Origin: Paraburkholderia translucens
GTDB lineage: Bacteria; Pseudomonadota; Gammaproteobacteria; Burkholderiales; Burkholderiaceae
DNA length: 64,000 nucleotides
Assembly (NCBI RefSeq): GCF_020881035.1
Contig: NZ_JAJITC010000003.1
Coordinates: 434,001-498,000, forward strand
Direction: 5' to 3'
Both the position numbers and the translations under genes were made by a program. Shown here piece by piece: positions 55,994-64,000 of this stretch. A model generated the notes under the pieces. That model searched no databases and was not told where the DNA came from. It saw only the letters and a list, made by a program, of their open reading frames with translations. Position 1 is the first letter of the stretch. Each line of letters starts with the position of its first letter.

Positions 55994-58900
55994 ATGGCCC
56001 ACTTCTCGTGTTTCCCCGGCGCTTCGGCCCTTTCCGATTTCCGTCAAACCCGCCTGCTCGACACGCTCACGCGCATCGACCCGAATATCACCGGCGTGCG
56101 CGGGCAATATCTGCACTTCGTCAACGCCCAGACCGAACTGTCCGCTGAAGACAGCGCGAAGATCGAGGCGTTGATGCACTACGGCGATCCGTTCGAAGCA
56201 GGCAAAGACCGCGGCGCCGTCGAGACCTTCCTCGTCGTGCCGCGTTTTGGCACCGTGTCGCCGTGGGCCAGCAAGGCAACCGACATTGCGCATCTGTGCG
56301 GCCTCACGCAGGTGCGGCGCATCGAGCGCGGCGTCGAGTACACGGTCACGCTGAAAAGCGGCCTGCTCGGCGGCAAGAAGACGCTGTCCGACGAAGCCCG
56401 CGCGGCCGTCGCCGCGGCGCTGCACGATCGGATGACCGAGAGCGTGGCTGCGTCGCGCGACCATGCACTGCATCTGTTCGACGAGCTGCCGGCCAAGCCG
56501 CTGCAAACCGTCGACGTGCTCGCAAGCGGCCGCGCCGCCCTCGAAGCCGCCAACGCTGAACTCGGCCTCGCGCTCGCCGACGACGAAATCGACTATCTGG
56601 TCGACGCATTCACGAAGCTCGGCCGCAACCCGACCGACGTCGAACTGATGATGTTCGCGCAGGCCAACAGCGAGCATTGCCGCCACAAGATCTTCAACGC
56701 GGACTGGACGATCGATGGCGAGAAGCAGGACATGTCGCTGTTCAACATGATCCGCAACACCGAGAAGCTGAACCCGCAGGGCACGATCGTCGCGTATTCG
56801 GACAACTCGGCGATCATGGTCGGCGGCATGGCCGAGCGCTGGTTCCCGCGCACGCCGGCTGACCTCGGCGCGAGCGAATTGCCCGAGCACTATGCGCGCA
56901 GCGTCGAGCTCACGCACACGCTGATGAAGGTGGAAACCCACAACCACCCGACGGCGATCTCGCCGTTTCCGGGCGCTGCGACCGGCGCGGGCGGCGAAAT
57001 TCGCGACGAAGGCGCGACCGGCCGCGGCGCGCGTCCGAAGGCGGGTCTCACGGGCTTCACGGTGTCGAACCTCGAACTGCCGGGCGCCGTCGAGGCGTGG
57101 GAAAACGCTCGCGATACCGCTCGGCCGCTCGCGCAGCGCAACCCGGCCGACCAGCACGAAGCGTACGGCCGCCCGGATCGCATCGCGTCGCCGCTGCAGA
57201 TCATGATCGACGGCCCGCTCGGCGGCGCCGCGTTCAACAACGAATTCGGCCGGCCGAACCTTGGCGGCTACTTCCGTGCGTACGAGCAGAACGTCGCGGG
57301 TCTCGTGCGCGGCTATCACAAGCCGATCATGATCGCGGGCGGCATCGGCAATATCTCCGACCAGCACACGCACAAGCACGATCTGCCGGAAGGCTCGTTG
57401 CTGATCCAGATCGGCGGTCCGGGCATGCGCATCGGCATGGGCGGCGGCGCCGCGAGCTCGATGGCGACCGGCACCAACACCGCCGAGCTCGACTTCGACT
57501 CGGTGCAGCGCGGCAATCCGGAGATCGAGCGTCGCGCGCAGGAAGTGATCAACGCGTGCTGGCAGCTCGGCGACAAGAACCCGATTCTCAGCATCCACGA
57601 CGTGGGCGCGGGCGGTCTGTCGAACGCGTTCCCCGAAGTCGTCGACGGCGCGGGCAAGGGTGCGCTGTTCGAATTGCGCAAAATCCAGCTCGAAGAGAGC
57701 GGCCTTTCGCCGCGTGAAATCTGGTCGAACGAAGCGCAGGAGCGCTACGTGCTCGCGATCGCGCCGGCCGATCTGCCGGTTTTCGAGGCGATGTGCGAGC
57801 GCGAGCGCTGCCCGTTCGCGGTGATCGGCACGGCCACCGCCGAGCGTCAGCTGAAGCTCATCGATTCGGAGCAGAACGAAGCCGCGCATCAGCCGGTCGA
57901 CATGCCGATGGAAGTGCTGCTCGGCAAGCCGCCGCGCATGCATCGCGACGTGAAACGCGTCGAACGCAGGCTCGAACCGGTCGACGTGACCGGCCTCGCG
58001 CTGCAAGAGCTCGCGCAAAGCGTGCTGCGTCATCCGACGGTCGCGAGCAAGTCGTTCCTGATCACGATCGGCGACCGCTCGGTCGGCGGCACTACCGCGC
58101 GCGACCAGATGGTTGGCCCGTGGCAGGTGCCGGTCGCCGACGTCGCGATTACGACGATGGATTACGCGGGCTTCAACGGCGAAGCGATGACGATGTCCGA
58201 GCGCACGCCGCTCGCAGTCATCAATGCGCCGGCGTCGGGCCGCATGGCGGTCGGCGAGGCGATCACGAACATCGCCGCGGCGCCGATCGCGTCGCTCGAC
58301 AAGCTGAAGCTGTCGGCCAACTGGATGGCCGCGTGCGGCGCACCGGGCGAAGACGCGGCGCTCTACGACACGGTCAAGGCGATCGGCATGGAACTGTGCC
58401 CGGCGCTTGGCATCGGCATTCCGGTCGGCAAGGATTCGCTGTCGATGCGCACGCGCTGGGAGGAGAACGGCGTGGCGAAGGAAGTGGTCGCGCCGGTGTC
58501 GCTGATCATCTCGGCCTTCGCGCCGGTCGAAGACGTGCGCCGTCATCTGACGCCGCAACTGCGCCGTGCGAGCGAAGTCGGCGAGTCGGTGCTGATCGCG
58601 ATCGATCTCGGCCGCGGCAAGCAGCGTCTGGGCGGCAGCATCCTCGCGCAGGTCACGCAGCAGGTCGGCGACACGGTGCCGGACGTCGATGATCCGGAAG
58701 ATCTGAAGCGCTTTTTCAACGCGATCCAGGCGCTCAATCGCGACGGCAAGCTGCTCGCGTACCACGACCGCTCGGACGGCGGCCTGTGGGCAACCGTGTG
58801 CGAAATGGCGTTCGCGGGCCACGCGGGCGTGTCGCTGAACGTCGACATGCTCGTGCTCGACGCGAACCACGAATCCGACTACGGCGACGCGAAGGATTGG

Positions 58901-60076
58901 GCGAAGCAGACCAGCGGCCGTCGCGAAGACCGCACGCTGCGCGCGCTCTTCAACGAAGAGCTCGGCGCCGTCGTGCAGGTGCGCGCGGCCGATCGCGACG
59001 CGGTCCTCGCCGCGCTGCGCGAGCACGGTCTGTCGGCGTGCTCGCACGTGATCGGCAAGACCAACGAGCGCGACGTGATCGAGATCTATCGCGACGCGAA
59101 GAAGGTCTACGAAGCGCCGCGCGCCGAACTGCATCGCACGTGGAGCGAAGTGAGCTGGCGCATCGCGCGTCTGCGCGACAACCCGGCATGCGCCGACGCC
59201 GAATACGACGCCTTGCTCGACGCGGCGGACCCCGGCATCACCCCGGTGCTGAGCTTCGATCCGGCTGACGATGTCGCCGCGCCGTTCATCGGCAAGGGCG
59301 CGCGTCCGCGTGTCGCGATCCTGCGCGAGCAGGGCGTCAACTCGCATCTGGAGACGGCCTATGCATTCGATCGCGCCGGCTTCGACGCGCACGACGTGCA
59401 CATGAGCGACCTGCTTGCGGGCCGCGCGAATCTCGCCGATTTCGCGGGCGCGGTCGCGTGCGGTGGCTTCTCCTACGGCGACACGCTGGGCGCCGGCGAG
59501 GGCTGGGCGAAGACGATCCGCTTCAATGCGCAACTGGCCGACATGTTCGCCGCGTTCTTCGGTCGTGACGACACCTTCGCGCTCGGCATCTGCAACGGCT
59601 GCCAGATGATGAGCAGCCTCGCATCGATGATCCCCGGCGCCGAAGCATGGCCGAAGTTCACGCGCAACAAGTCGGAGAAGTTCGAGGCGCGCTTCTCGCT
59701 CGTCGAGGTGCAGGCATCGCCGTCTCTCTTCTTCGCCGGCATGGAAGGCTCGCGCATCCCGGTCGCGGTCGCGCACGGCGAAGGCTTTGCGGACTTCTCG
59801 CAGCAGGGTGACAAGTCAAAGGTGGCGGTCGCGATGCGCTATGTCGATCACCGTGGCCAGGCGACCGAGCAGTATCCGTTCAACCCGAACGGTTCGCCCG
59901 AGGGCATCACGTCGGTCACGACGGCCGACGGCCGCTTCACGGTGCTGATGCCGCACACGGAGCGCGTGCATCGCGCGGTGCAGATGAGCTGGCATCCTGA
60001 AGGCTGGGGCGAAACCGGCACGGACGCGAGCCCGTGGCTGCGCGTGTTCCAGAACGCGCGCCGCTGGCTCGGGTGA
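55994..60076 (+). CDS. purL: Phosphoribosylformylglycinamidine synthase PurL
   Basis: Single-chain FGAM synthase of purine synthesis. The 1360-residue protein has the N-terminal PurS-like domain, two PurM-like ATP-binding halves ([36 protein letters not shown]) and a C-terminal glutaminase with the catalytic cysteine in [10 protein letters not shown] and HGEGFADF. The ending [20 protein letters not shown] is typical. The start [14 protein letters not shown] matches the family; an in-frame ATG 15 codons upstream is less likely. Confidence 0.96.
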   Translation: MAHFSCFPGASALSDFRQTRLLDTLTRIDPNITGVRGQYLHFVNAQTELSAEDSAKIEALMHYGDPFEAGKDRGAVETFLVVPRFGTVSPWASKATDIAHLCGLTQVRRIERGVEYTVTLKSGLLGGKKTLSDEARAAVAAALHDRMTESVAASRDHALHLFDELPAKPLQTVDVLASGRAALEAANAELGLALADDEIDYLVDAFTKLGRNPTDVELMMFAQANSEHCRHKIFNADWTIDGEKQDMSLFNMIRNTEKLNPQGTIVAYSDNSAIMVGGMAERWFPRTPADLGASELPEHYARSVELTHTLMKVETHNHPTAISPFPGAATGAGGEIRDEGATGRGARPKAGLTGFTVSNLELPGAVEAWENARDTARPLAQRNPADQHEAYGRPDRIASPLQIMIDGPLGGAAFNNEFGRPNLGGYFRAYEQNVAGLVRGYHKPIMIAGGIGNISDQHTHKHDLPEGSLLIQIGGPGMRIGMGGGAASSMATGTNTAELDFDSVQRGNPEIERRAQEVINACWQLGDKNPILSIHDVGAGGLSNAFPEVVDGAGKGALFELRKIQLEESGLSPREIWSNEAQERYVLAIAPADLPVFEAMCERERCPFAVIGTATAERQLKLIDSEQNEAAHQPVDMPMEVLLGKPPRMHRDVKRVERRLEPVDVTGLALQELAQSVLRHPTVASKSFLITIGDRSVGGTTARDQMVGPWQVPVADVAITTMDYAGFNGEAMTMSERTPLAVINAPASGRMAVGEAITNIAAAPIASLDKLKLSANWMAACGAPGEDAALYDTVKAIGMELCPALGIGIPVGKDSLSMRTRWEENGVAKEVVAPVSLIISAFAPVEDVRRHLTPQLRRASEVGESVLIAIDLGRGKQRLGGSILAQVTQQVGDTVPDVDDPEDLKRFFNAIQALNRDGKLLAYHDRSDGGLWATVCEMAFAGHAGVSLNVDMLVLDANHESDYGDAKDWAKQTSGRREDRTLRALFNEELGAVVQVRAADRDAVLAALREHGLSACSHVIGKTNERDVIEIYRDAKKVYEAPRAELHRTWSEVSWRIARLRDNPACADAEYDALLDAADPGITPVLSFDPADDVAAPFIGKGARPRVAILREQGVNSHLETAYAFDRAGFDAHDVHMSDLLAGRANLADFAGAVACGGFSYGDTLGAGEGWAKTIRFNAQLADMFAAFFGRDDTFALGICNGCQMMSSLASMIPGAEAWPKFTRNKSEKFEARFSLVEVQASPSLFFAGMEGSRIPVAVAHGEGFADFSQQGDKSKVAVAMRYVDHRGQATEQYPFNPNGSPEGITSVTTADGRFTVLMPHTERVHRAVQMSWHPEGWGETGTDASPWLRVFQNARRWLG

Positions 60077-60150
60077 TGAGCCGAGGGGCCGCTGCCTGCG
60101 GCGGCCTTTGTGCGGCGGCAGCGCGCTGTCGCCGCCAACCTCGCAGCAAC

Positions 60151-60179
60151 AAAAAAGCCGCCCACACAGGCGGCTTTTT
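60151..60179. terminator. Terminator between purL and the parvulin gene
   Basis: AAAAAAGCCGCC and GGCGGCTTTTT pair around CACACA, with A and T runs on both sides. It lies between convergent genes. Confidence 0.85.
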
Positions 60180-60237
60180 GCATTCGGGCTTCAGCAACGT
60201 CGGGCGGAGTATCCGAAGACGATCCACCCGCTGATGC

Positions 60238-61017
60238 TTACTGAATCTTCGCGTTCTTGCGCAGATTCTCTTCGAACGCCTGGAGTTTTTCCTGCTGGAT
60301 CTGCTGCACGATCTGCGCGCGCACCTGGTCGAGGGGCGGCGGCGTGACGGCGCGGATGTCGTCGACACGGATGATGTGCCAGCCGAATTGCGTATGCACC
60401 GGCGCATCGGTGATCTGGCCTTTCTGCAGGTGCGTCGCCGCGTCCGCGAATTCAGGCACGTAGGCCTTCGGGTCCGACCAGTCGAGGTCGCCGCCGTTCT
60501 TGCCCGATCCCGGATCCTTCGAGAACTGCTTCGCCAGATCTTCGAAGCTCGCGCCGGCCTTGATCTTCGCGATCAGGTCCTTCGCCTGCTGTTCGTTGTC
60601 GACGAGGATATGGTGCAGGTGATATTCATTGCCGGCCGTTTGCTTGATGAGCGCGTTGTAGCGCGCGGTGATCTCGGCGTCGCTCGGCTGGTTGTTCTTC
60701 ACGAAGTCTTCGATGAGCGCGCGCAGCACCACGGTTTGTTGCGCGACCGCGACTTGCGCCTTGACGTCGGGGCGGTTCGGCAGACCGCGGCGCAGCGCTT
60801 CCTGCATCAGGATTTCGCGATTCACGAGCTCTTCGCGCACGGCCTGCTGCAACTGCGGCGTGTTCTGCTGGCCTTGGTGAACCAGTTGCTCGATCAATGC
60901 ATCGGCGCGCGACTTCGGTATCGGCGTACCGTTCACGACGGCGATGTTCTGTGCGAATGCAGGTGCGGCCGCGAACGCAGCCAGCAATACCCAAAGGCGG
61001 GATTTCTTCAAGGTCAT
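60238..61017 (-). CDS. Periplasmic parvulin-type peptidyl-prolyl isomerase
   Basis: A 259-residue PpiC-like protein with a signal peptide (residues 1 to about 22, ending AAPAFA). It has an N-terminal helical SurA-like part (NREILMQEALRRGLPNRPDV) and a parvulin domain (EYHLHHILVDNEQQAKDLI and DPGSGKNGGDLDWSDPKAYV, then TQFGWHIIRVDDIR). It is a soluble periplasmic folding helper. The downstream position of the gene after bolA suggests cotranscription with yciB and bolA. Confidence 0.88.
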   Translation of the reverse strand: MTLKKSRLWVLLAAFAAAPAFAQNIAVVNGTPIPKSRADALIEQLVHQGQQNTPQLQQAVREELVNREILMQEALRRGLPNRPDVKAQVAVAQQTVVLRALIEDFVKNNQPSDAEITARYNALIKQTAGNEYHLHHILVDNEQQAKDLIAKIKAGASFEDLAKQFSKDPGSGKNGGDLDWSDPKAYVPEFADAATHLQKGQITDAPVHTQFGWHIIRVDDIRAVTPPPLDQVRAQIVQQIQQEKLQAFEENLRKNAKIQ

Positions 61018-61027
61018 CGAGAGGTTC

Positions 61028-61339
61028 CTAGCGGGGCAACAAAGCAAATTCTTCGGGCGTATACGCCGTGATGGCAAGGGCATGAATGCCGCGCTGCATG
61101 GCATCGGCCAGCGCATCATACACCATGCGATGCCGCGCCACGCGGGGCTTGCCGGCAAACGCGGCGGCCACGATCGTGACACTGAAATGGCCGCCGGCGG
61201 AAGCGCCTGCGTGACCGGCGTGCTGCGCGCTGTCGTCGGTGATGCGGATCGACTCGACGGGCGCGAGCGCGGCCGTGAGGCGCGCCTCGATCAGCGCGGC
61301 GCGCTCGGCCGTGGTGGCGTGCATGAACAGGTCGCTCAT
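61028..61339 (-). CDS. BolA-family protein
   Basis: A 103-residue BolA/IbaG-type protein, usually a partner of monothiol glutaredoxins in iron-sulfur handling. The class II KH fold features are seen in IEARLTAALAPVESIRITDD, GHFSVTIVAAAFAGKP and the conserved RHRMVYDAL, with a histidine in the loop. It starts 1 base after the yciB stop codon and ends 10 bases before the parvulin gene, so the three form an operon. Confidence 0.9.
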   Translation of the reverse strand: MSDLFMHATTAERAALIEARLTAALAPVESIRITDDSAQHAGHAGASAGGHFSVTIVAAAFAGKPRVARHRMVYDALADAMQRGIHALAITAYTPEEFALLPR

Positions 61340-61340
61340 G

Positions 61341-61871
61341 TCATTCTTCCTTCATGTACTTCGACAGCCACAGGCTCTGTCCGACGATGAATACGAGCAG
61401 GCAGCCGGTCGCGCCGAACAGCTTGAAATTGACCCACTGATCGGTCGTGAAGTGATACGCGACGAACAGGTTCAGGAGGCCGAGCAGCACGAAAAACACC
61501 GCCCAGATCAGGTTCAGCTTGCCCCAGATCGCGTGCGGCAGCGAGATCTGCTTGCCCATCATCGCTTCGATCAGGTTCTTGTTGAAGCCGAGCTGCGAGA
61601 CGATCAGCGCGACGGAAAACGCCCAGTACAGCACGGTCGGCTTCCATTTGATGAAGGTGTCGTTGTGCAGCACGAGCGTCGCGCCGCCGAATACCACGAC
61701 GACGCCGAGGCTCACCCACAACATGGGGTCGACCTTGCGGTGGCGGAACGCCACCCATGCGATCTGCACCAGCGTGGCGACGATCGCCACTGCCGTCGCC
61801 GTGAAAATGCCCCAAATCTTGAAGGCGACGAAGAACAGGATGATCGGGAACAGATCGAACAGGAATTTCAT
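61341..61871 (-). CDS. yciB: Septation/cell envelope protein YciB (IspZ family)
   Basis: Inner-membrane protein of 176 residues with about five hydrophobic helices ([20 protein letters not shown], then [20 protein letters not shown] and others). YciB helps maintain the envelope and division in E. coli and is linked to peptidoglycan synthesis. Conserved residues include [10 protein letters not shown] and [12 protein letters not shown]. It is the first gene of the yciB-bolA-parvulin unit. Confidence 0.93.
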   Translation of the reverse strand: MKFLFDLFPIILFFVAFKIWGIFTATAVAIVATLVQIAWVAFRHRKVDPMLWVSLGVVVVFGGATLVLHNDTFIKWKPTVLYWAFSVALIVSQLGFNKNLIEAMMGKQISLPHAIWGKLNLIWAVFFVLLGLLNLFVAYHFTTDQWVNFKLFGATGCLLVFIVGQSLWLSKYMKEE

Positions 61872-62034
61872 TATCTGGTCGGGAAGTCGGAGAGTGAGTC
61901 GAACGGTGAAGGGCGCCCGCCTGGCGCACAAGGTGCGCGACGGCCGCCGGCGAGCGGGACCGCTGCAAGAGAAAGGCGCCGCGCGCGGTTCGCGCCGCGG
62001 CACCGGAGGCGGGCAGGTTCGCTGCCGCGCCGCA

Positions 62035-62457
62035 TTACTTGGGCTCGAATTGTAACGCAGCCGAATTGATGCAGTAACGCAGACCGGTCGGCGCCGGTCC
62101 GTCCTCGAACACGTGGCCGAGGTGCGCGCCGCAGTTCTTGCATTGCACCTCGATGCGCAGCATGCCATGCGAGCGGTCGGTCTTCTCGGCGATCACCTCG
62201 CCATTGATCGGCCGGAAATAGCTGGGCCAGCCGCAGCCGGCGTCGAACTTGGTGTCCGATTCGAACAGCGGCGTGCCGCAGCACACGCAGTCGTAGACGC
62301 CGCGTTCCCAGTGATCGCTATAGCGGCCCGTGAACGGGCGCTCGGTCGCCGCGTGGCGGGTTACCTGGTATTCGATGTCGGACAGCTGCTGGCGCCACTC
62401 GGCGTCGGTTTTCTGCACGGCGGGGGTGTCATGCTTGAGATCGTCGGGGTTGCTCAT
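62035..62457 (-). CDS. msrB: Peptide methionine (R)-S-oxide reductase MsrB
   Basis: Repairs oxidised methionine, R epimer. The 140-residue protein has two zinc-binding CxxC pairs (CVCC and CKNC) and the catalytic cysteine in [11 protein letters not shown] near the end, with [10 protein letters not shown] and [12 protein letters not shown]. The start [10 protein letters not shown] is preferred over the upstream ATG at 62535. It lies about 160 bases upstream of yciB on the same strand and 85 bases downstream of selO. Confidence 0.94.
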   Translation of the reverse strand: MSNPDDLKHDTPAVQKTDAEWRQQLSDIEYQVTRHAATERPFTGRYSDHWERGVYDCVCCGTPLFESDTKFDAGCGWPSYFRPINGEVIAEKTDRSHGMLRIEVQCKNCGAHLGHVFEDGPAPTGLRYCINSAALQFEPK

Positions 62458-62542
62458 TGTCGGGTTCCTGTCTCGGTTTGACCCGGTGTGTGCCGGGTGT
62501 TTTCTCGCGGCGCGGTCGTGGTGATTCAGCTGCACCCACGCG

Positions 62543-64000
62543 TCATGACGAACAGCTCACTTCCAGCGAGCTCGCCCAGTCGGGCGGCAGGCCCGCATAC
62601 GCCTCGTATTCCGGTTGCTCGTCGAATGGCCGGCGCAGCACGGCCGCGAGCCGTTGCACTTCGGAGAAGTCCTTCTCTCTCGCGCGTTGGATCGCGGTTT
62701 CCGCGAGATGGTTGCGAAGTACGAATTTGGGGTTCACGCGATTCATTGCAATGGCGCGCGCGGCGTCGTCGCGTGACTCTTTGGCGAGCCGCGCGCGGTA
62801 GTCGTTCGCCCATGCGTCGAAGGCGGCGCGATCGAGGAACAGGTCGCGCGCGGGCGCATCGCCGCTCGCGTCGTGTTTCGACAGGCGCGCGAGATTGCGG
62901 AACGTCAGCGTGAAATCTGCGCGGTTCGCGTGCATCGCTTCGAACAGCCGGTTGACGAGCGCGTCGTCGCCTTCGCGTGTCTGTTCGAGGCCGAGCTTCG
63001 CGCGCATGCGGTTTTCGAGCGCCGGCGCGAAGCGCTCCTTGAAGCCCGCGAGCACGTGCTGCGCGTCTTCGACGGCCTTCTCGGCGCGCACGCTTTCGTC
63101 GTGCCGCAGGCCAAAGAGCGGCAGCAGGCCCTGCGCGAGACAGAAGAGGTTCCAGTACGCGATCTGCGGTTGCAGCCGGTACGCATAACGGCCTTGCGTG
63201 TCCGAGTGATTGCAGATGTGGCCGGCGTCGAAGCCATCCATGAAACCGAACGGGCCGTAATCGATGGTCAGGCCGAGGATCGACATGTTGTCGGTATTCA
63301 TCACGCCGTGACAGAAACCGACCGCCTGCCAGTCGACCATCAGATCCGCGGTGGAGCGCACCGCTTCGGCGAGCAGAGCCAGATAGGGATCATCGGCCTC
63401 CCTGCAATGCGGATAGAAGCGCGAGATCACGTGATCGGCCAGCGCGCGCAATGCATCGACGCGATCGTTCGCATAGAAGTGCTCGAAGTGGCCGAAGCGC
63501 ACGAAGCTCGGCGCGACGCGCGTGACCACCGCGGCGGTTTCGATCGTCTCGCGCCGCACGGGCTGGTCGGAGCCGATCACGCACAGCGCGCGCGTGGTCG
63601 GAATGCCGAGATGATGCATCGCCTCCGAACACAGATATTCCCGAATCGACGAGCGCAGCACCGCGCGGCCGTCGCCCATGCGCGAATACGGCGTGCGGCC
63701 CGCGCCCTTGAGCTGCAGTTCGAAGCGCTCGCCGTCGTGTTCGAGCTCGCCGAGCACGAGCGCGCGGCCGTCGCCGAGCTGGCCGGCCCACACGCCGAAC
63801 TGATGTCCGGAGTACACCGACGCATAAGGCAGCGCGTCGGCCGGCCAGTCGCGTGTCGCGTTGCCGCAGAACAGCTCGACGAAGCCCGGGTCGCGCTCGA
63901 TGCCCTCAGGCAAGCCGAGCTGCGCGGCCGCGTCGGCCGAGAAACCGACGAGGTAGGGTGCATCGAGCGGCGCGGCGGGAAGGCGCGTGAAAAACGTGCC
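62543..64000 (-). CDS. selO: SelO/YdiU protein adenylyltransferase, 5'-truncated by the window
   Basis: A pseudokinase-fold enzyme that transfers AMP to proteins and is linked to redox stress. The frame is open to the window edge, so 485 C-terminal residues are seen and the N-terminal 30 or so are outside. Conserved blocks are [60 protein letters not shown] and the catalytic-loop [20 protein letters not shown]. The C-terminal cysteine that family members often carry is present in EVSCSS. msrB is next to it, giving a small redox-repair neighbourhood. Confidence 0.93.
   Translation of the reverse strand, partial: GTFFTRLPAAPLDAPYLVGFSADAAAQLGLPEGIERDPGFVELFCGNATRDWPADALPYASVYSGHQFGVWAGQLGDGRALVLGELEHDGERFELQLKGAGRTPYSRMGDGRAVLRSSIREYLCSEAMHHLGIPTTRALCVIGSDQPVRRETIETAAVVTRVAPSFVRFGHFEHFYANDRVDALRALADHVISRFYPHCREADDPYLALLAEAVRSTADLMVDWQAVGFCHGVMNTDNMSILGLTIDYGPFGFMDGFDAGHICNHSDTQGRYAYRLQPQIAYWNLFCLAQGLLPLFGLRHDESVRAEKAVEDAQHVLAGFKERFAPALENRMRAKLGLEQTREGDDALVNRLFEAMHANRADFTLTFRNLARLSKHDASGDAPARDLFLDRAAFDAWANDYRARLAKESRDDAARAIAMNRVNPKFVLRNHLAETAIQRAREKDFSEVQRLAAVLRRPFDEQPEYEAYAGLPPDWASSLEVSCSS

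Noticed and set aside
55985..59776. Very long open frame (over 1200 codons) on the minus strand opposite purL
   Set aside because: High G+C with strong third-position bias keeps the antisense frame open. It is Arg/His-rich with no domains, and purL is unmistakable on the plus strand.
1..64000. CRISPR arrays, insertion sequences, prophage or attachment sites
   Set aside because: No regularly spaced direct repeats, transposase, integrase or tRNA-flanking duplications were seen. The tRNA genes have no attached partial copies.

Overview
The window is a high-GC (roughly two thirds G+C) chromosomal segment of a Burkholderiaceae bacterium, most likely Paraburkholderia or a close relative. The phaC-phaA-phaB-phaR cluster, bktB, a RisA/RisS (OmpR/EnvZ-like) pair, the tig-clpP-clpX-lon-hupB-tRNA-ppiD run and a single-chain purL all read as betaproteobacterial core genome. 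The assignment rests on protein recognition by eye; no search was run. No phage, insertion sequence, CRISPR array or integrated island was seen. Both ends cut genes: phaC lacks its N-terminus and selO lacks its N-terminus.

Layout. 1-4.5 kb: polyhydroxybutyrate synthesis (phaC, phaA, phaB, phaR). 4.8-11.6 kb: dusC, rimO, a kdgK-like sugar kinase, the second thiolase bktB, a secreted protein and metC, closed by a bidirectional terminator shared with serB. 12.8-19.5 kb: a free-standing LigD-type polymerase, a secreted protein, the FetAB exporter, an AsmA-family protein and an unknown protein. 19.9-24.2 kb: a three-gene signalling block (CHASE3 histidine kinase, single-domain response regulator, hybrid kinase). 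24.2-32.7 kb: mscL, a serine/threonine dehydratase, argE, mfd, ispD, ispF and a peroxiredoxin. 32.8-34.9 kb: RisS/RisA. 35.2-36.2 kb: a small secreted protein followed by the decayed remains of a DUF1800-DUF1501 gene pair. 36.3-39.6 kb: a divergent squalene/phytoene synthase-fold protein, tRNA-Leu, a small unknown gene, a MarR regulator and glycerate kinase. 40-49.3 kb: protein quality control (tig, clpP, clpX, lon), hupB, tRNA-Val, tRNA-Asp and ppiD. 49.3-52.4 kb: tesA/ybbA with overlapping divergent start codons, and pgi. 52.5-64 kb: nnr, dadA, purL, a parvulin, bolA, yciB, msrB and selO.

How the genes fit together. phaA and phaB convert acetyl-CoA to 3-hydroxybutyryl-CoA, PhaC polymerises it, PhaR senses the polymer, and BktB can extend the thiolase step to C5 substrates. 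Trigger factor, ClpXP and Lon form a folding and proteolysis block, with PpiD and the parvulin acting in the envelope. RisA/RisS may autoregulate through three GTTACA repeats in front of risA.

The least ordinary items are the stand-alone LigD polymerase domain with an intact active site, the DUF1800/DUF1501 relic (compensating frameshifts plus two in-frame TAG codons at expected tyrosines), the squalene-synthase-like protein with altered catalytic motifs, and the 2-base overlap of the tesA and ybbA start codons. I found no clear novel multi-gene system. The rest is well-conserved housekeeping sequence.
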